Positions 1 through 4,678 of a stretch of 13,562 nt of DNA are shown here, piece by piece (the first letter of the stretch is position 1; the number at the start of each line of letters is the position of its first letter). Made by a program: the position numbers and the translations under genes. The DNA lies in assembly GCA_964554765.1 (NCBI GenBank), contig CAZKPS010000017.1:1-13562 (forward strand), written 5' to 3'. The notes under the pieces are model-generated. The model worked only from the letters and a program-made list of their open reading frames with translations, was not told where the DNA came from and made no database searches. The DNA comes from JAQBQZ01 sp964554765. GTDB lineage: Bacteria > Patescibacteriota > Minisyncoccia > Phycocordibacterales > CAIRYW01.

Positions 1-385
1 CTTCAGAAAACCCAAGCCTGTGCATCCCCTCGTCTCCAAGATCAGAAAAGAAAAGTGCACTAGTGAGATCATCATTATCGGAATAATACAGTAATTCACC
101 AATATCAAAAGAGACAAAAAACTTTTGTCGAGAATCAATCACAATTGAATAAAAATATGATTCAAGTGTAAAGAGAAATAGTGTAATAGCGACACACACA
201 AATGCACCCCCTTTTATACCTGAATCTGATGATTCCCCTCCAAATATAAGCACAATAATGAGCACGAGAGATGCACTACCGAACATCTGAAATACGATCC
301 TTCTGATTCTGTGTGGGAAAAGGTCCTCAAGCGTTAAAACATCATATATGCCAGACAGTATTTTTTTAATGTGTTTTGGTATCAT
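1..385 (-). CDS. N-terminal part of a membrane protein, possibly ClpC-like AAA+ ATPase (runs off left edge)
   Basis: An open frame of 128 codons starts with ATG at 385 and continues past position 1, so the C-terminus is missing. The protein begins MIPKHIKKIL and has two probable membrane segments at about residues 34-50 and 58-76, then a soluble stretch starting around residue 80. That stretch (FDIGELLYYSD, then ALFFSDLGDEGMHRLGFSE) is reminiscent of the Clp N-terminal helical repeats, and membrane-anchored ClpC-like ATPases of this layout occur in Parcubacteria. No ATPase motif lies inside the window, so this assignment is an inference. The start is 1 nt after the stop of the upstream gene (TGA-T-ATG), so the two are probably translationally coupled. 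Confidence 0.7.
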   Translation of the reverse strand, partial: MIPKHIKKILSGIYDVLTLEDLFPHRIRRIVFQMFGSASLVLIIVLIFGGESSDSGIKGGAFVCVAITLFLFTLESYFYSIVIDSRQKFFVSFDIGELLYYSDNDDLTSALFFSDLGDEGMHRLGFSE

Positions 386-386
386 A

Positions 387-767
387 TCAAACAAGTAGTC
401 GAAGACCTGAGATAAATAATAGAACTATAATAAATGGGAGGAGTGTCCAACAGATGACCGTAAAAAGCCCTGCAATCACAATGGTTCCGAGTACCCCCAA
501 TCCAATCACTATCATCAAACCTCTGAGGAAAAACCCAATACATCTCATGAAAAAATTTGTAAAAATCTTTTCAAAAAAAAATGACACAAACGGATCTTGT
601 TTGTATTTTTTCTTGGTTTTCTTCCATGGACTGAAAAGGGTTTTGAAAAAAATCTTGATTGAAAAGAAGTGATAGATGAACCACCCAAAATTAACAAAAA
701 GATTGAATGTATCTTTGAATGATCTCGTATAATGCCAGATGAAATATGAAAAAATCAGACTAAACAT
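387..767 (-). CDS. Small conserved membrane protein of unknown function
   Basis: This is a 126-residue, very Phe-rich protein. The N-terminal half carries hydrophobic and aromatic stretches (about residues 1-12 and 23-42) followed by a basic patch (SPWKKTKKKYK, about 47-57). The C-terminal half holds two probable membrane helices at about 78-101 and 104-125. The pattern of an aromatic N-terminus, a KTLFSPWK-like amphipathic motif and a C-terminal helix pair resembles an uncharacterised protein family I associate with Parcubacteria, but I cannot name a function. It directly precedes, and is probably coupled to, the partial membrane protein at 1-385, so the two may act together. No Shine-Dalgarno is visible; a heptamer array lies 6 nt upstream of the ATG. 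Confidence 0.75.
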   Translation of the reverse strand: MFSLIFSYFIWHYTRSFKDTFNLFVNFGWFIYHFFSIKIFFKTLFSPWKKTKKKYKQDPFVSFFFEKIFTNFFMRCIGFFLRGLMIVIGLGVLGTIVIAGLFTVICWTLLPFIIVLLFISGLRLLV

Positions 768-773
768 ACAATA

Positions 774-800
774 ATAGTATATAGTATTTAGTATTTAGTA
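774..800. repeat. Heptanucleotide tandem array (TAGTATN type), four units
   Basis: Four 7-bp units run from 774 (ATAGTAT twice, then TTAGTAT and TTAGTA). The array sits 6 nt upstream of the ATG at 767, where a ribosome-binding site would be expected. It is the same family as the arrays at 1545-1579 and 6098-6132. Confidence 0.9.
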
Positions 801-838
801 CAAAGACCGACCGAGACTCTGTCTTGGTCGGTCTTTGT
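800..838 (-). terminator. 18-bp hairpin after the methyltransferase gene
   Basis: Arms 800-817 and 821-838 pair along 18 bp with a single G-U wobble and a 3-nt loop (TCT). The hairpin lies 4 nt beyond the methyltransferase stop codon. There is no strong U-tract on the minus strand, so it may act as a transcript 3' end or stability structure rather than as a classical intrinsic terminator. Confidence 0.6.
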
Positions 839-842
839 CTAA

Positions 843-1538
843 TTAATCCCTCTTCTTTTCCATATAAACACTGATAGTTCTTCTTTTGTGAGGTTGCCCA
901 TCTTTTACATGCTTATGGGATTTGATCATTTTATAAATTTTAAAATATGGAGAAAAAGTCTCATAAATCTCATCTTCTGTCCACACGTGCTCGAGTACCC
1001 CAATCTTTGGATGTATATATGAATTCTTTTCACCAGATGGTTTTTCTGCAAGTAATCTCTCAGCATTTTTATCCCCCTCAAGAATAAATGTCTTGAAAAA
1101 GAGCCACCCATATGGCTTCATTACTCGAACGATTTCCTTTACCAATTCTACTCTCTGCTTCTCATTAAGAAAGTGTGTCGCCATCATATCGAGGACCACA
1201 TCTACACTTTCATCTGCAACAGGTAGTTTCTCTTCTGCACCTTGAACACTAAATTCCAATAGGAGTCTGCCTGCCATCTTTTTTGCCTGATTTATTGCCT
1301 CGCTTGAAATATCAAACCCGAGCCCCTTCATTCCAGACTCTTTTGCAAGAGCAATAATATTTCGCCCATTACCGCACCCAATATCAAGAATGAACCCACC
1401 ACGAGGAAACGGATGCCACTCGGCATTTTTCTCTGCCCATCTAGTAAAGGTGATGAGATCAGACGAAGGCTCATCCGACATTGTCAGATGTTCAGGATTC
1501 TTATATTCATCGTTCCAAAATTTCTTTGATTTAACCAT
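843..1538 (-). CDS. Class I SAM-dependent methyltransferase (TehB/methyltransferase-11 like)
   Basis: This 231-residue protein has a Rossmann-type methyltransferase core. Motif I is ILDIGCGNG at residues 50-58, followed by the acidic strand end LGFDIS near 73-78. A motif IV-like region (VVLDMMATHFL) comes later, then a post-motif stretch (VMKPYGWLFFKTF) typical of the family. The N-terminus (FWNDEYKNPEHLTMSDEPS) is a conserved lid-like segment before the SAM fold. Small-molecule methyltransferases of the TehB/UbiE type look like this, but the substrate cannot be read from the sequence. It follows alr by about 45 nt occupied by a heptamer array, so the two may be co-transcribed. No Shine-Dalgarno is seen. 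The ATG at 1538 is chosen because it leaves a complete N-terminal motif. Confidence 0.9.
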   Translation of the reverse strand: MVKSKKFWNDEYKNPEHLTMSDEPSSDLITFTRWAEKNAEWHPFPRGGFILDIGCGNGRNIIALAKESGMKGLGFDISSEAINQAKKMAGRLLLEFSVQGAEEKLPVADESVDVVLDMMATHFLNEKQRVELVKEIVRVMKPYGWLFFKTFILEGDKNAERLLAEKPSGEKNSYIHPKIGVLEHVWTEDEIYETFSPYFKIYKMIKSHKHVKDGQPHKRRTISVYMEKKRD

Positions 1539-1544
1539 ATGGAA

Positions 1545-1579
1545 ATAGTATATAGTATTTTGTATATAGTATGTAGTAT
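1545..1579. repeat. Heptanucleotide tandem array (TAGTATN type), five units
   Basis: Five consecutive 7-bp units run from 1545, of which three are exactly ATAGTAT and the others TTTGTAT and GTAGTAT. The array fills the alr-to-methyltransferase gap and ends 6 nt upstream of the methyltransferase ATG at 1538. Confidence 0.92.
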
Positions 1580-1583
1580 AGAA

Positions 1584-2717
1584 CTATTTTACAATAATTC
1601 TCGGCAACAATGGGTTCAATCTTGCCACTAATTCATAATTGATAGTCCCTATTTTCTCAGCAAGAATTTCCGCCGATACTTCTCTGTCTTTTTGTCTACC
1701 AATAAGTACAACCCCATCCTCTACTTTGACATCTTTTATATTTGAAACATCTACAACAAACATATTCATTGCAATACGTCCCAAAACTTTACATTCCCTG
1801 CCACCGATTAATACAAAGGAATTATTCGATAACCCTCTGTCATACCCATCACTATATCCTTGCGGAATAAGTGCAATCTTTTTTTCTCTATCTGTAATAT
1901 AGGTGAGTCCATATCCTATCGGAAAATTCGCTGGTACAGTTTTTACCTCTGCTACTGATGACACCCATCTCAACACCGGCTCTAATTTTATTTTCTTTGA
2001 GAGTCTCTTTTTGAGTGCCTCCGAAGGCCAGAGTCCGTATGACCCAATACCGAGCCGGACAAGTGACCCTTCCCAATTATTTTTCATATCTGAGAGAATT
2101 CCTGAAGTAGCAGATATATGATGTGAAATATTTTTGAACCCAAAATCAATAATCACTTTTTTTGCATTCATAAGATAATCGAACTGCTTTTGTGCGTGCT
2201 CTAGATCATCTGTATCCTCAATGTTTGAAAAATGTGAATAGATTGATTCGAGAATGATGTATTTTGATTCTTTCATCGTTGTAAGAATATTTTGGAGATC
2301 CTCGATAAAAACTCCTTGCCTACCCAAAAATGCATCAATCTTGAGATGAATTTTTACTTTCCTATTAAACTCTCTACCGATCCTGTTTAGTTCTTTTATT
2401 GTTTCGATACTATAACAACCCAATACTCCATCAAGCCTTACTAGTTCTTTTAGATCTCTTTTCTGTACATACCCAAAAACAAAAACCTTTTTATTAGTCG
2501 CCTTTCGAATTAGTCGAAGCTCATCAATATCATCAACCTGAAAAGCATCAACCATCCCTTTAGTCGCTGTGACAACTGCTACAAGTCCGTGCCCGTATGC
2601 ATTAGCTTTGACCACCTGGACTAGAGACTGCTTTTCAGGCAGAATTTTTCTAAACTCCTGAATATTATTTTTGAGTGCAGATTTTGATATTTCTATGTAA
2701 GACAACGGTCTTTGCAT
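1584..2717 (-). CDS. alr: Alanine racemase
   Basis: This PLP enzyme interconverts L- and D-alanine in the cytoplasm, supplying D-Ala for peptidoglycan. The 377-residue length is normal for the family. The PLP lysine is K37 in VVKANAYGHG. The conserved lysine and arginine of the HLK...GR motif are K126 and R133, with the same spacing as in Bacillus Alr. The barrel motif HHISATSG is at about 199-206, RLGIGSYG at 221-228, and the second catalytic base is Y269 in IGYGLTY. The middle motif reads IDAFLGRQG instead of the usual DTGMxRxG, and GRIAMNMF has Asn where GRxxMDQ usually has Asp. No Shine-Dalgarno is seen before the ATG. Upstream lie the tRNA-Asp region and its terminators; downstream is the methyltransferase. 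Confidence 0.96.
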   Translation of the reverse strand: MQRPLSYIEISKSALKNNIQEFRKILPEKQSLVQVVKANAYGHGLVAVVTATKGMVDAFQVDDIDELRLIRKATNKKVFVFGYVQKRDLKELVRLDGVLGCYSIETIKELNRIGREFNRKVKIHLKIDAFLGRQGVFIEDLQNILTTMKESKYIILESIYSHFSNIEDTDDLEHAQKQFDYLMNAKKVIIDFGFKNISHHISATSGILSDMKNNWEGSLVRLGIGSYGLWPSEALKKRLSKKIKLEPVLRWVSSVAEVKTVPANFPIGYGLTYITDREKKIALIPQGYSDGYDRGLSNNSFVLIGGRECKVLGRIAMNMFVVDVSNIKDVKVEDGVVLIGRQKDREVSAEILAEKIGTINYELVARLNPLLPRIIVK

Positions 2718-2750
2718 CAGTCGATTCTATAACAAAATGAGGAGGATTGG

Positions 2751-2791
2751 AAATTCAAAAGCCCTGGCACAAGGCCAGGACTTTTGAATTT
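2751..2791 (-). terminator. Terminator-like hairpin after the tRNA-like element
   Basis: Arms 2751-2768 and 2774-2791 pair over 18 nt with one mismatch and a 5-nt loop. The arms have an A-rich and T-rich foot and a GC core, as in intrinsic terminators. The hairpin begins 3 nt after the 3' end of the tRNA-like element, exactly as hairpin 2901-2943 follows tRNA-Asp, and both loops share TTGTGCC on the minus strand. Confidence 0.65.
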
Positions 2792-2794
2792 TTG

Positions 2795-2896
2795 CGCGAG
2801 TGATGGGACTTGGTCACGAGTCAAAATCTGCTGATTTTGCTCGCGACCCCACCTCGACTCAAAGCCTGTGGTTTTCAAGTCCCCACTTGCTCTCGC
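2795..2896 (-). other. Structured tRNA-derived element (non-functional tRNA-like copy)
   Basis: On the minus strand this stretch opens with GCGAGAG and closes with CACTCGC, which pair at six of seven positions like an acceptor stem. Its last 18 nt repeat the 3' end of tRNA-Asp, and the shared block including flank is 22 nt (TTGCGCGAGTGATGGGACTT in the plus reading plus two more bases). Inside are a hairpin built on GCGAGCAAAATC with its complement, and a segment (GGGGACTTGAAAACC) resembling the antisense of the tRNA-Asp T-arm. No D-arm, anticodon arm or intact T-stem can be folded, so this is not a working tRNA. A protein reading of the stretch is rejected. It may be a decayed duplication or a small structured RNA; it has its own terminator-like hairpin. 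Confidence 0.5.
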
Positions 2897-2900
2897 TGTT

Positions 2901-2943
2901 AAATAGAAAATAACTCGGCACAAAACCGAGTTATTTTCTATTT
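2901..2943 (-). terminator. Terminator of tRNA-Asp
   Basis: A perfect 18-bp stem (arms 2901-2918 and 2926-2943) with a 7-nt loop lies 2 nt beyond the tRNA-Asp 3' end. On the minus strand it has an A-rich ascending arm, a CTCGG core and a T-rich descending arm, the form of an intrinsic terminator. Confidence 0.75.
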
Positions 2944-2945
2944 TG

Positions 2946-3019
2946 CGCGAGTGATGGGACTTGAACCCACGGCCTCTTCCGTGACAGGGAAGCGCTCTAA
3001 CCAGCTGAGCTACACCCGC
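2946..3019 (-). tRNA. tRNA-Asp(GTC)
   Basis: A complete 74-nt cloverleaf can be drawn. The acceptor is GCGGGTG with CACTCGC (one G-U pair). The D-arm is GCTC/GAGC with loop AGCTGGTTA, and the anticodon stem is CTTCC/GGAAG with loop CTGTCAC. The anticodon GTC lies at plus positions 2983-2985. The T-arm is GTGGG/CCCAT with a canonical TTCAAGT loop. The discriminator is G73, as usual for tRNA-Asp, and CCA is not encoded. Its first nucleotides overlap the end of the homing-endonuclease remnant, and a hairpin terminator follows directly. Confidence 0.97.
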
Positions 3020-3270
3020 ATTTTTATGAATCTCTCAAAAACAAGCATCTTTCTCTTTAGAAACAGCTTACAGGGCTTATTATACATAATTTTATATAAT
3101 TTCAAAGCGTCCGAAGTTCCAAACACCAATCGACCAAAGTTACCGTTTCTAGCAACATACACAGCACCACCCTTAATACCCAATCCTTTCAAGCTTTCAC
3201 GAACAGAATTTAAGAACTTGATGGACACATAAGATGGGCAAAAGGTAGCTTTTGCTACTTTTTGGATTGA
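3010..3270 (-). pseudogene. C-terminal remnant of a LAGLIDADG-type homing endonuclease
   Basis: An open stretch bounded by an in-frame TAA (3271-3273) and a TAG (3010-3012) encodes 72 residues from a GTG at 3228. The protein segment FLNSVRESLKGLGIKGGAVY, the LVFGTSDALKLYKIMY core and a final LFLKRKMLVFERFIK match the pattern of the C-terminal half of LAGLIDADG endonucleases. In those proteins a strand-rich core is followed by a SLKLYxxMY-like helix and a terminal LxRK helix. No LAGLIDADG helix, N-terminal half or credible start is present, so it is read as a broken fragment. Its stop codon falls inside tRNA-Asp (nucleotides 8-10), meaning the frame runs into the tRNA. The family assignment rests on pattern recognition; an independent small protein is possible but less likely. 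Confidence 0.5.
3239..3264 (-). terminator. Intrinsic-terminator-like hairpin upstream of the endonuclease remnant
   Basis: Arms 3239-3249 and 3254-3264 form 11 bp (one G-U) with a 4-nt loop. On the minus strand the descending arm ends in CTTTTG, so it could end transcripts coming from the tRNA(CAT)/structured-element side. Confidence 0.5.
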
Positions 3271-3288
3271 TTACAATCTCAAAAAGTC

Positions 3289-3396
3289 TTGCGCTCGGGC
3301 CCCTATCCCGAGCTCACCCGGCTCGCCTGTTGCTATAAGCAACAAGGCTCCGCCCTGCAAATCCGGCACGCGAGCAAAGCAGTTTACTCGCTCTTG
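3289..3396 (-). other. GC-rich structured element downstream of the initiator tRNA
   Basis: This non-coding stretch is far more GC-rich than its surroundings and packed with short hairpins. They are GCTCGGG/CCCGAGC near 3293-3313, TGTTGCT/AGCAACA near 3328-3344, and a GCGAG-AAA/TTT-CTCGC hairpin near 3370-3391. The last matches the central hairpin of the element at 2795-2896 (shared CGCGAGCAAA, GCAG and ACTCG blocks), but in the opposite orientation relative to the neighbouring tRNA. It also contains GCCGGATTTGCAGGGC, resembling the antisense of the T-arm of the adjacent tRNA. I do not recognise a named RNA family and treat any protein reading as spurious. Confidence 0.45.
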
Positions 3397-3450
3397 GCAA
3401 CAAATAATACAAAAAGTGCCCATATAGGCACTTTTTGTATTATTTGTTGC
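3397..3450 (-). terminator. Long perfect hairpin terminating the initiator tRNA transcript
   Basis: Arms 3397-3420 and 3427-3450 form a perfect 24-bp stem with a 6-nt loop. The arm nearest the tRNA overlaps its last four nucleotides (3447-3450). On the minus strand an A-rich arm, a GTGCC/GGCAC core and a T-rich arm follow in order, as in an intrinsic terminator, but the stem is unusually long. Confidence 0.75.
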
Positions 3451-3517
3451 GGAGTCCGGATTTGCACCGGAGTCTTCAGGTTATGAGCCTGACGAGATAC
3501 TACTTCTCTACCCCGCT
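3447..3517 (-). tRNA. Initiator-type tRNA-fMet(CAT)
   Basis: A 71-nt cloverleaf is visible with anticodon CAT at plus positions 3483-3485. With standard D-arm spacing, nucleotides 2-7 (GCGGGG) pair with 66-71 while A1 and A72 do not pair; an unpaired 1:72 position is the bacterial initiator hallmark. The D-stem has A11:U24, another initiator feature. The anticodon stem is TCAGG/CCTGA, so only two of the three usual consecutive G:C pairs are present. The variable loop is 4 nt. The D-loop (AGTAGTA) lacks the GG pair and the T-loop is TGCAAAT, with G in place of U55. CCA is not encoded. A good promoter and a long hairpin flank it. Confidence 0.88.
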
Positions 3518-3526
3518 ATGTTGACT

Positions 3527-3554
3527 ATTATACATATTTATTTACTCCTCGCAA
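3527..3554 (-). promoter_or_regulatory. Promoter of the initiator tRNA
   Basis: On the minus strand a perfect -10 TATAAT (3532-3527) is preceded, after a 16-nt spacer, by TTGCGA (3554-3549) as a -35-like hexamer. The -10 lies 9 nt before the tRNA 5' end at 3517, consistent with a short leader. Confidence 0.65.
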
Positions 3555-3574
3555 TATAAAAGACCCTAAGATTA

Positions 3575-3602
3575 TTGAATTTTTTACCAAAAGATGTTTA
3601 TA
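3575..3602 (+). promoter_or_regulatory. Promoter of the plus-strand tRNA(CAT)
   Basis: TTGAAT (3575-3580) and TTTATA (3597-3602) are separated by 16 nt and end 7 nt before the tRNA at 3610. An overlapping TATATA at 3599 is an alternative -10. This is the only plus-strand transcript supported in the window. Confidence 0.5.
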
Positions 3603-3609
3603 TATACGA

Positions 3610-3683
3610 GTCGGGGTAGCTCAGCTGGTTAGAGCGCACGATTCATAATCGTGAGGTCGCGGGATCATGCCCCGCCCTCGACA
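3610..3683 (+). tRNA. tRNA(CAT), elongator Met or lysidine-type Ile
   Basis: A complete 74-nt cloverleaf is seen. The acceptor is GTCGGGG/CCTCGAC (one G-U). The D-stem is GCTC/GAGC with C11:G24, the elongator form, and the loop has the canonical GG. The anticodon stem is CACGA/TCGTG with loop TTCATAA, and the T-stem is GCGGG/CCCGC. The anticodon is CAT, so it is either elongator tRNA-Met or the TilS-modified tRNA-Ile2; the GCGCACG...CGTGAGGTC context resembles tRNA-Ile, and sequence alone does not decide. The T-loop is ATCATGC instead of TTCRANY, with positions 54 and 58 swapped to A and U. The discriminator is A73 and CCA is not encoded. Confidence 0.93.
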
Positions 3684-3691
3684 CAGCAAAT

Positions 3692-3712
3692 AAAGCCCCG
3701 AAAGGGGCTTTT
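3692..3712 (+). terminator. Intrinsic terminator after tRNA(CAT), probably bidirectional
   Basis: An 8-bp stem AAAGCCCC/GGGGCTTT with a GAAA tetraloop (arms 3692-3699 and 3704-3711) is followed by T3712. It lies 8 nt after the tRNA and 7 nt beyond the stop of the convergent gene at 3720, so it can serve both strands. Confidence 0.9.
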
Positions 3713-3719
3713 GTTGATT

Positions 3720-4382
3720 TTATATAAAATGAAACTCCTCAAAGACTTTTTGATATAGCCCGACTACTCTCTCCGCCTCGTGTTGAGGCAGTTTAAATGC
3801 GGCACCATCGTGTGCAATACGATTTCGAATCTTGTGTGCCTCCCACGCATCATCTATGGTGTTAAAATCACTCTTTTCGACCATTTTGAGCTTATCTGCA
3901 ATAGTACTACCCTGATATCCCATTCGAGTAAGCATCTCACTAAGTACAATATCTGACTCAATAATTGCCAGTCTCCAATCACTCTCATTATTTGAATGTA
4001 GTCTCGCCTGAATACTCTGCCATCTTTTATCTGGTGCATGAGGAGCAGGTGTATGATGTGTATCATGACCGTGTGAGTCTCCGTGCCCGTGATCACCATG
4101 GCCGTGTCCGTGATGCATAAGTTCACCTAGCTTTATGTTGTAGTAAATAATCCCAACCAAAAAGAGCAGCGAAATAAATATAGAAAAGACCTGTACCTGA
4201 TTGAATATCCAAGAGAAGACTGAAGCAGCGGAAGGTAAAAAATCAAAAGAAACGCCGAGTGCTGAAGCACCCCCTTTGACTACAGAATATGCAACGAGGA
4301 ACAAGAGAAACCAAAAAATAGCATCAACAAATAGATTGCCTCCGTGACCTTCTTCTGCTGGCTTTTTCTTAGCGTCTGACAT
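3720..4382 (-). CDS. Membrane protein with His-rich linker and HEPN-like C-terminal domain
   Basis: This 220-residue protein has a short acidic/basic N-terminus and two probable membrane helices at about 16-36 and 62-84. A His/Gly/Asp-rich linker at 89-110 holds 10 histidines in 22 residues. A soluble helical domain spans about 118-220. In that domain RNRIAH (R186 to H191) fits the Rx4-6H signature of HEPN nucleases, set between an upstream helix (WRLAIIESDIVLSEML) and a final helix, as in DUF4145/HEPN-like folds. The domain resembles a conserved uncharacterised CPR family. The His-rich linker may bind metal; the HEPN reading is inference. A GAGG Shine-Dalgarno lies 6 nt before the ATG, one of the few in this window, and a TATAAT-like -10 lies near 4426-4421. 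Confidence 0.82.
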   Translation of the reverse strand: MSDAKKKPAEEGHGGNLFVDAIFWFLLFLVAYSVVKGGASALGVSFDFLPSAASVFSWIFNQVQVFSIFISLLFLVGIIYYNIKLGELMHHGHGHGDHGHGDSHGHDTHHTPAPHAPDKRWQSIQARLHSNNESDWRLAIIESDIVLSEMLTRMGYQGSTIADKLKMVEKSDFNTIDDAWEAHKIRNRIAHDGAAFKLPQHEAERVVGLYQKVFEEFHFI

Positions 4383-4676
4383 TTATCCTCGAAAATTTTA
4401 TCTATTAAAAAGTTTGTTTTATTATACTATATTTTGCTTGTCCGAGCACTAAGATTTGTACTCAAATTTAGTACAGGATCGAACAAACTTTTCTTGTTAT
4501 ACAATCTTAATAAATCACAGTATTTCGGCATACGAGCGTATATCTTACACCTTGTTTGATCTAGCAGACACACCCAGATTGTATAACGATAGATAAAACT
4601 TTGAAGAATGAACAAGTATCAAGTGTTCAAATGAATCCAAACCACTATTTTATTTTTTATTTTTGATTCTTGATTT
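4383..4676. other. AT-rich intergenic region with inverted repeats
   Basis: No convincing gene is seen in these 294 bases. On the minus strand it holds a -10-like TATAAT (4426-4421) serving the gene at 3720. Two inverted repeats are present: a 12-bp pair at 4496-4507 and 4576-4587 (GTTATACAATCT and complement), and a 10-bp pair at 4397-4406 and 4589-4598. An 11-bp pair lies near 4410-4420 and 4484-4494. A heptamer array lies at the gatA end. The 62-codon frame at 4427-4615 has no recognisable motif or start signal. Confidence 0.5.
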
Positions 4677-4678
4677 TT
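4651..4678. repeat. Heptanucleotide tandem array at the gatA stop codon, four units
   Basis: Four 7-bp units (TATTTTT twice, GATTCTT, GATTTTT) end within the gatA stop codon. They belong to the same TTTTGAT-like family as the arrays at the pilin gene starts, but here the array lies at a gene end. Confidence 0.75.

Noticed and set aside
376..672. A plus-strand frame opposite the small membrane protein
   Set aside because: The minus-strand frame has coherent membrane helices and coupling to its neighbour; the plus frame is low-complexity and Lys/Asn-rich with no motif.
2795..2896. Reading the structured element as a functional tRNA (Ser-like on either strand)
   Set aside because: An acceptor-like closure exists and a GCT triplet falls in a loop on the plus strand, but no proper D-arm, 7-nt anticodon loop or T-stem forms.
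2717..2923. A 68-codon minus-strand frame upstream of alr (contains LKTTGFESRWG)
   Set aside because: It coincides with the tRNA-derived structured element and hairpins; peptides of this GFESRW type are typical spurious translations of tRNA-like DNA.
2951..3232. A plus-strand frame starting MMGLEPTASSVTG
   Set aside because: It is the antisense of tRNA-Asp continued antisense to the endonuclease remnant; such LEPTASSVTG readings are a known artefact of antisense tRNA.
3289..3486. A plus-strand 65-codon frame over the GC-rich element
   Set aside because: It covers hairpins and the antisense of tRNA-fMet and has no recognisable protein motif.
3720..4382. Metal-efflux or zinc-transporter assignment from the His-rich stretch
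   Set aside because: Only two membrane helices are present, with no transporter motif; the His-rich part is a linker before a soluble domain.
4427..4615. A 62-codon minus-strand frame in the gap after gatA
   Set aside because: It has no start signal, no recognised motif, and overlaps inverted repeats in AT-rich DNA.
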